Source of the DNA: an uncultured Eggerthellaceae bacterium
Lineage (GTDB): Bacteria > Actinomycetota > Coriobacteriia > Coriobacteriales > Eggerthellaceae
Length of the DNA: 17,747 nt
Direction: 5' to 3'
Assembly: GCA_934630485.1 (NCBI GenBank)
Contig: CAKTWD010000024.1
Coordinates: 1 to 17,747, forward strand
Under the pieces are notes generated by a model. The model searched no databases, had not been told where the DNA came from, and saw only the letters and a program-made list of their open reading frames with translations. The position numbers and the translations under genes are program-made. Positions 14,178 to 17,747 of the stretch are shown here, piece after piece. Every line of letters starts with the position of its first letter. Position 1 is the first letter of the stretch.

Positions 14178-14660
14178 ATGAGCCCCTTGCTTATCATCGC
14201 ATCCACCGTTATATCCCTTGCGCTTGTTGCGTACACCATCGGCGTTTTCTCTGAACGCCGCGCCGGTGAGTTGAAGCCTGCGCACCTTGCTTTCTTCTGG
14301 CTGGGCCTTGCTTGCGACACAACGGGTACCACCATCATGACCATCATGGCTCAGGGCAGCGGTGGCGCGATCTCTCCGCTTCACGGCATCACGGGTCTTC
14401 TGGCTATCATCCTGATGCTCTTCCATGCTGGTTGGGCGACGTACGTCACTGTTCGCGGTAACGAGAAGTCGCGTCATAGCTTTCACCTGCTGAGCATCTG
14501 CGTGTGGCTTGTCTGGCTTGTCCCGTACTTTGTCGGCCTGCTGATCGGCATCCCGGTGTTTCACGTAAGCGACGCTTTCGCAGTCGCCTTCGCCGCAGGT
14601 GTGGTTGCTGTGTTGGCATTCTTCCTGTTGGCTCCCAAGGGTCACGGCCGCAGGGCGTAA
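14178..14660 (+). CDS. Small multi-pass membrane protein, HsmA / TIGR03987-like
   Basis: The 160-residue product is very hydrophobic, with about five predicted membrane segments (roughly 4-24, 36-57, 68-92, 102-124, 133-152). Several histidines lie in or near the membrane (69, 83, 100, 103). The segments FFWLGLACDTTGTTIM and GITGLLAIILMLFHAGWA resemble the TIGR03987 group of uncharacterised membrane proteins, called the HsmA family. I recall this family name rather than having verified it, and its function is not established to my knowledge. The ATG at 14178 has a strong GGAGGT site upstream; the TTG at 14172 lies too close to that site. A terminator-like hairpin follows the gene, which suggests a separate transcript. 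Confidence 0.75.
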   Translation: MSPLLIIASTVISLALVAYTIGVFSERRAGELKPAHLAFFWLGLACDTTGTTIMTIMAQGSGGAISPLHGITGLLAIILMLFHAGWATYVTVRGNEKSRHSFHLLSICVWLVWLVPYFVGLLIGIPVFHVSDAFAVAFAAGVVAVLAFFLLAPKGHGRRA

Positions 14661-14675
14661 GTCGCCGATCGATCG

Positions 14676-14710
14676 ATACGCTACGGGGCTGCGGCTTCGT
14701 AGCGTATTTC
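14676..14710 (+). terminator. Terminator after the HsmA-like gene
   Basis: A perfect 10-bp stem (14676-14685 with 14698-14707) with a 12-nt loop begins 15 bp after the stop codon. It is followed by TTTCGGGTTT, a weak U-tract. Confidence 0.55.
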
Positions 14711-14780
14711 GGGTTTGAGGGCAGCGCTGCTCCTGAAGCTGCTCGAGGCTGGAAGCGACCGTTTGATGACGTCGGCATCT

Positions 14781-14808
14781 TTGAAATATGTAGGTTCAGC
14801 CTGATAAC
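14781..14808 (+). promoter_or_regulatory. Candidate promoter of the 14870 membrane protein gene
   Basis: TTGAAA (14781-14786, five of six consensus bases) and GATAAC (14803-14808, four of six) are spaced 16 bp apart, about 60 bp before the ATG at 14870. Confidence 0.4.
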
Positions 14809-14869
14809 CCAACGGATTCATACTGAGCAATATCATTAGTGAAACGAAATCGTCAGTAGGGGGAACGAT

Positions 14870-15343
14870 ATGTTCAAAGTTTCGAAGCGCACGCTTCTTT
14901 TTGTGGCCGGTTTGGTTTGGCTTGCTGCCGGCGTGAACATCGCCCGTCTTGGTTTTTTGTCGGTTGGTCAGGTTGACCCCGTTTTCATCTGGGCCATTGT
15001 CATCGGCGCCATTGTTGTGTTCACGCTGTTCCACATGAACATCTTCTCGAAGATGGTGGGCAAGCACTCTAATCGCATTGCCAATTATGAGGCTGAGAAA
15101 ATCGCAATTTGGCGCTTCTTCGACAAGTCTGGCTACATCATGATGGCCATCATGATGACGGGCGGTATCTCGCTTCGCGCGTTCGGCCTGGTTCCCGCAT
15201 GGTTCGTTGCTTTCTTCTACACGGGCCTGGGCATTGCGCTGGCCCTTTCGGGCGTCAGCTTTTTGATTCGCTTCATCCGTCGTGGCAACCGTCCGGCTCC
15301 CTGCCCGCTGAATTTCCGCGCTTTTTCGCGTGGGCAGCAGTAA
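14870..15343 (+). CDS. Small four-helix membrane protein of unknown function
   Basis: The 157-residue product has four predicted membrane segments (about 8-29, 39-59, 86-104 and 109-133). A short cytoplasm-like loop (KHSNRIANYEAEKIAIWRFFDKSG, split around residues 65-88) lies between the second and third. The positively charged tail is rich in Arg and Pro. I do not recognise a named family, and no catalytic or metal motif is obvious. The ATG at 14870 follows AGGGGG at about 6-nt spacing. It lies after a terminator and a candidate promoter, so it is probably its own transcription unit. Its last 71 bases overlap the end of a possible leftward small ORF. Confidence 0.8.
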   Translation: MFKVSKRTLLFVAGLVWLAAGVNIARLGFLSVGQVDPVFIWAIVIGAIVVFTLFHMNIFSKMVGKHSNRIANYEAEKIAIWRFFDKSGYIMMAIMMTGGISLRAFGLVPAWFVAFFYTGLGIALALSGVSFLIRFIRRGNRPAPCPLNFRAFSRGQQ

Positions 15344-15551
15344 GGTTTCGCTCCTCGCGTTCGCGCTGGCGTTTGCGCCGCGCTGCGGCTTCTGCTTCCA
15401 TTTCTTTTGCGATCTCGTCCATTTTCGCCTCGACGCCGCTTTGAATGCCGAAAAGCGTTCGTCCGCTCGAGAAGCGAGCCGGCTCGTCGCCGCGGATTTG
15501 TGCGCCGAGCTGGTCTTGGATGCGTTTCCATTTGCGGTCGAAATCGTCCAT
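15273..15551 (-). CDS. Possible small charged coiled-coil protein
   Basis: A 92-residue frame on the minus strand starts with MDDFDRKWKRIQDQLG and becomes very rich in Glu, Arg, Lys and Ala around residues 43-70, suggesting a long charged helix. The third codon positions are GC-rich. A TATCAT -10-like hexamer (15588-15583, minus strand) lies about 32 bp before the ATG. The ribosome binding site is weak (AAGAAGAAG). The last 71 bases overlap the oppositely oriented membrane protein gene. It fills an otherwise empty 344-bp stretch between that gene and ffs. I do not recognise a family; a chance frame in GC-rich DNA is the main alternative. Confidence 0.45.
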   Translation of the reverse strand: MDDFDRKWKRIQDQLGAQIRGDEPARFSSGRTLFGIQSGVEAKMDEIAKEMEAEAAARRKRQREREERNLTAAHAKKRGNSAGREPDGCHDG

Positions 15552-15644
15552 GAGCTTCTTCTTGTCGGTTTCGTTTCTGCTTATGATAGCGCGATCGGCT
15601 GTCGCGTATGGGGTTTATTCGTCGTGGCTTTATGAGGGACGGGG

Positions 15645-15672
15645 TTGCACGTTGGCACCGATATACTATAAT
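15645..15672 (+). promoter_or_regulatory. Promoter of the SRP RNA gene
   Basis: TTGCAC (15645-15650) and a perfect TATAAT (15667-15672) are spaced 16 bp apart. Transcription would start near 15679, a few bases before the first paired base of the SRP RNA. This is the best promoter match in the window, as expected for a highly expressed stable RNA. Confidence 0.8.
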
Positions 15673-15687
15673 TCGTTGTCATCATGA

Positions 15688-15792
15688 GCATCTTGCATGG
15701 GGCAAGGCGGCGCCAAGTTCCGAACCTGGTCAGGTCCGGAAGGAAGCAGCCATAAGGGACCGCTGACGAGCGCCCTGTCCCATACAAGATGC
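15688..15792 (+). ncRNA. ffs: Signal recognition particle RNA, small (4.5S) bacterial type
   Basis: The SRP RNA binds Ffh and directs ribosomes making membrane and secreted proteins to FtsY and the translocon. The conserved Ffh-binding domain is evident: GGTCAGGTCCGGAAGGAAGC at 15728-15747, including the GGAA tetraloop, with the matching asymmetric-loop side at 15748-15763 (GCCATAAGGGACCGCT region). The ends pair as GCATCTTG (15688-15695) with CAAGATGC (15785-15792). The length of about 105 nt shows that the Alu domain of the Bacillus type is absent. It is preceded by a near-consensus promoter and followed by a T-tract. It lies upstream of dnaX, as scr does in Bacillus subtilis, but here with a DedA gene in between. 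Confidence 0.96.
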
Positions 15793-15802
15793 TTTTTATT
15801 TT
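15785..15802 (+). terminator. Terminator of ffs
   Basis: The terminal helix of the SRP RNA (8 bp, 15688-15695 with 15785-15792) runs straight into TTTTTATTTT at 15793-15802. The RNA's own closing stem therefore appears to act as the terminator hairpin, perhaps with part of the neighbouring helix. Confidence 0.65.
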
Positions 15803-15895
15803 GCGCCGGCCGCTTGGGCTCGTTCCAAGGCGCGAATTCCCCGATGACAGCGCAGGTGAATCACCCTCTGCTCACGTGAAAGGGCCTTGCGTTTC

Positions 15896-16549
15896 ATGGG
15901 TATCGTAGATTTCTTCGTCAAGCTTTTGTCCGATCCCCGCTCATTCATTGCGGGATGGATCATCTCGTTGGGCGCCGTGTGGGTGTACACCCCGCTGTTC
16001 CTGATCGTGTTCGTTGAAACCGGCTTGGTGTTCTTCCCGTTCCTTCCCGGCGACTCGCTTCTGTTTGCGGCCGGCGTATTCTCGGCCGATGGTGGCGGCC
16101 TTCATTTGTGGGCCACGCTGCTGGTTTTCTACGCGGCGGCCATTTTGGGCAACACGTCCAACTACTGGATCGCGCGTTTCTTCGGCAAGCGCATCATCGA
16201 CTCGGGCAAGGTCAGCGCGCTTACGCCCGAGCGCATGCAGAAGCTGGACGAGTTCTTCGAGCGCTTCGGCGGCCTTACCATCGTCATCACGCGCTTCATG
16301 CCGTTCTTCCGCACGTTTGCTCCGTTCATTGCGGGCACGGGTCACATGAACTTTGCCAAGTTCACACTGTTCAACTGCATCGGCGGCATTTCGTGGGTCA
16401 GCCTGTTCGTGCTGGTCGGCTACTTCTTCGGTGGCGTCCCGTTCGTTCAGCAGCATTTCGAGATCATTGTTCTGGGCATCGTTGGCGTGTCGGTTCTGCC
16501 CGCCATCATCGGTGCCGTCAAGGCTGCACTTGGCAGCAAGAAGAAATAA
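15896..16549 (+). CDS. DedA family membrane protein
   Basis: DedA proteins are multi-pass membrane proteins; several act as undecaprenyl-phosphate or phospholipid flippases and affect envelope stress and cationic peptide resistance. The 217-residue product has family hallmarks: the acidic ETGLVFFPFLPGDSLLF (41-57), GNTSNYWIAR (85-94) and RFMPFFRTFAPFIAG (133-147) with its paired arginines, then NCIGGISWV (160-168). Membrane segments are at about 20-45, 52-62, 74-95, 140-178 and 188-210. The start is uncertain: AAAGGG (15879-15884) lies 11 nt before the ATG at 15896 but only 2 nt before an in-frame TTG at 15887, so I prefer the ATG. dnaX begins 18 nt after its stop, so the two are probably co-transcribed. 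The specific lipid substrate cannot be read from sequence. Confidence 0.92.
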   Translation: MGIVDFFVKLLSDPRSFIAGWIISLGAVWVYTPLFLIVFVETGLVFFPFLPGDSLLFAAGVFSADGGGLHLWATLLVFYAAAILGNTSNYWIARFFGKRIIDSGKVSALTPERMQKLDEFFERFGGLTIVITRFMPFFRTFAPFIAGTGHMNFAKFTLFNCIGGISWVSLFVLVGYFFGGVPFVQQHFEIIVLGIVGVSVLPAIIGAVKAALGSKKK

Positions 16550-16567
16550 GTCAGGGGATGCAAGATC

Positions 16568-17747
16568 ATGGCCGAGGCACTTTATAGAAAATATCGTCCG
16601 CAGATCTTCGAGGACGTGGTGGGGCAGGAGCCCATCGAGCGCACGCTGAAAAACGCCATCGCTCAGGACAAGGTCAGCCACGCTTACCTGCTGTGCGGTC
16701 CGCGCGGTACGGGCAAAACCACCACGGCGCGCCTGATCGCGAAGGCGCTTCTGTGCGAGAAGGGCCCGACGCCCAGCCCCGACGGCACGTGCGAGGATTG
16801 CCAGATGATCGCTGCTGGCACGCATCCCGACGTGTACGAGTTGGACGCGGCAAGCCGCACCGGCGTCGAGAACGTGCGCGAGGAGATCATCAACCGCGTT
16901 CAGTTCGCGCCCACGCGTGGTAAGTTCAAGGTTTACGTCATCGACGAGGTTCACATGCTGTCCACGCCGGCGTTCAACGCGCTGCTGAAGACGCTTGAGG
17001 AACCGCCGAGCCACGTGGTTTTCGTTCTGTGCACCACCGATCCGCAGAAGGTTCCCGAAACCATCCTCTCGCGCTGCCAGCGCTTCGACTTCCGCCCGAT
17101 TTCGCCCGAGGCCATGGTGTCGCGTTTGGGCGCCATCTGCGTTTCCGAAGATGTCGAATTCGAAGGCGAGGCGCTTGATCTTATCGCCCACCGCGCCGAA
17201 GGTGGCATGCGCAACGCGCTTACTTCGCTTGAACAGATCATCGCGTTTGAGGACGGGAAGGTCACGCTTGCTGGCGCCGAGCGCATTTTGGGCACCATCG
17301 ATTCGAACGACATGGCCGAGATCATCAACGCCATTGGCAAACGCGACGTGGCGGCATGCTTCCGCTGGGTTGCCACGTGCGTCGAGTCGGGTACCGACCT
17401 TTCGCAGTACGCGCGCGACATCGCCGAGCACGTGCGCAACATGTACATCATGACCATGGCGGGTGACGATATCGAGCTTGACGTGTCCGAAACCATGCGT
17501 CGCGAGTTGGCCGAAGAGCGCCAGATGTTCGGCGAGGACCGCCTGTCGCGCATGCTGTGCGTTATGGGCGACCTGCTTGCCGAGCTGAAAACGTCCACCA
17601 ACCGTCGTCTTTCGTTCGAGATCGCGCTGACCAGGCTTGTTCGCCCCGATTCCGATTTGACCATCGCCGCTTTAGCCGAGCGCGTCGAGGCGCTTGAGAG
17701 CGGTCATTCCGCTGTGGCGGCCCCTATGACCATGGGCGGGGTTTCGC
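16568..17747 (+). CDS. dnaX: DNA polymerase III subunits gamma/tau, N-terminal 393 codons (truncated by window edge)
   Basis: DnaX is the motor subunit of the clamp loader, using ATP to load the beta clamp onto primed DNA. The frame is open from the ATG at 16568 to the right edge. The start YRKYRPQIFEDVVGQE is typical. Walker A is GPRGTGKT (44-51), Walker B is VIDEVHM (124-130), sensor 1 is in VLCTTDPQKVP and the arginine finger is in SRCQR (Arg169). The zinc module has Cys63, Cys75 and Cys78, but Asp72 stands where E. coli and most homologues have the second of four cysteines. The AAA lid and start of the collar domain follow; the tail begins to look low-complexity at the edge. An AGGGG site lies 10 nt upstream. 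It follows the DedA gene closely. Confidence 0.96.
   Translation, partial: MAEALYRKYRPQIFEDVVGQEPIERTLKNAIAQDKVSHAYLLCGPRGTGKTTTARLIAKALLCEKGPTPSPDGTCEDCQMIAAGTHPDVYELDAASRTGVENVREEIINRVQFAPTRGKFKVYVIDEVHMLSTPAFNALLKTLEEPPSHVVFVLCTTDPQKVPETILSRCQRFDFRPISPEAMVSRLGAICVSEDVEFEGEALDLIAHRAEGGMRNALTSLEQIIAFEDGKVTLAGAERILGTIDSNDMAEIINAIGKRDVAACFRWVATCVESGTDLSQYARDIAEHVRNMYIMTMAGDDIELDVSETMRRELAEERQMFGEDRLSRMLCVMGDLLAELKTSTNRRLSFEIALTRLVRPDSDLTIAALAERVEALESGHSAVAAPMTMGGVS

Noticed and set aside
15803..15895. Possible tRNA gene between ffs and the DedA gene
   Set aside because: A TTCCAAGG-like stretch caught my eye, but there is no acceptor stem pairing and no T-arm GGTTCGA-type consensus.
1..17747. 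CRISPR array, insertion sequence or prophage
   Set aside because: I found no regularly spaced repeats, transposase or phage-like frames. The genes and their composition look like a stable chromosomal core.

Overview
The window looks like chromosomal housekeeping DNA from a high-GC, Gram-positive-type bacterium. My best guess is an actinobacterium of the class Coriobacteriia (Eggerthellaceae-like). The grounds are GC-rich third codon positions, strong AGGAG-type ribosome binding sites, a short 4.5S-type SRP RNA, a non-discriminating type AspRS, and the run glmU-prs-pth. This is inference from sequence style and gene content, not a database result. I see no transposase, integrase, phage gene or CRISPR array, and no tRNA or rRNA gene.

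Layout. Positions 1-169 (-) hold the start of a sodium:proton antiporter that runs off the left edge. After a 404-bp gap comes a rightward group: glmU (UDP-GlcNAc synthesis), prs (PRPP synthetase), pth (peptidyl-tRNA hydrolase) and a 775-residue TPR protein of unknown function placed 2 nt after pth. An intrinsic-terminator-like hairpin sits between prs and pth. Convergent to this group, on the minus strand, are an RlmI-type 23S rRNA methyltransferase and the tRNA synthetase pair hisS-aspS, with a strong terminator after aspS. hisS and the rightward GTPase gene hflX are divergent and separated by 710 bp of unusually structured DNA. Then come hflX (ribosome rescue GTPase), a leftward YbaN/DUF454 membrane protein, and rightward genes for a DUF1893 protein and two small multi-pass membrane proteins. 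These are followed by a possible small leftward ORF, the SRP RNA gene ffs with a near-consensus promoter, a DedA membrane protein and the start of dnaX, which runs off the right edge.

Functional theme. Much of the window serves translation and the ribosome: pth, rlmI, aspS, hisS, hflX and ffs. prs supplies PRPP, which feeds nucleotide and histidine synthesis; glmU feeds the cell wall; dnaX belongs to the replisome.

The most interesting part is the hflX leader at about 11307-11499. It combines a possible promoter, a 25-codon upstream ORF with a Shine-Dalgarno, a 16-bp hairpin with a U-rich tail lying inside that ORF, and an upstream-ORF stop codon overlapping the hflX ribosome binding site. 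That is the arrangement expected of a translation-sensing attenuator. Just upstream is a large imperfect inverted repeat (11071-11238) enclosing a cUUCGg hairpin, plus degenerate copies of a GCACAGAT-containing motif. These could be a small structured RNA or a lineage-specific repeat family.
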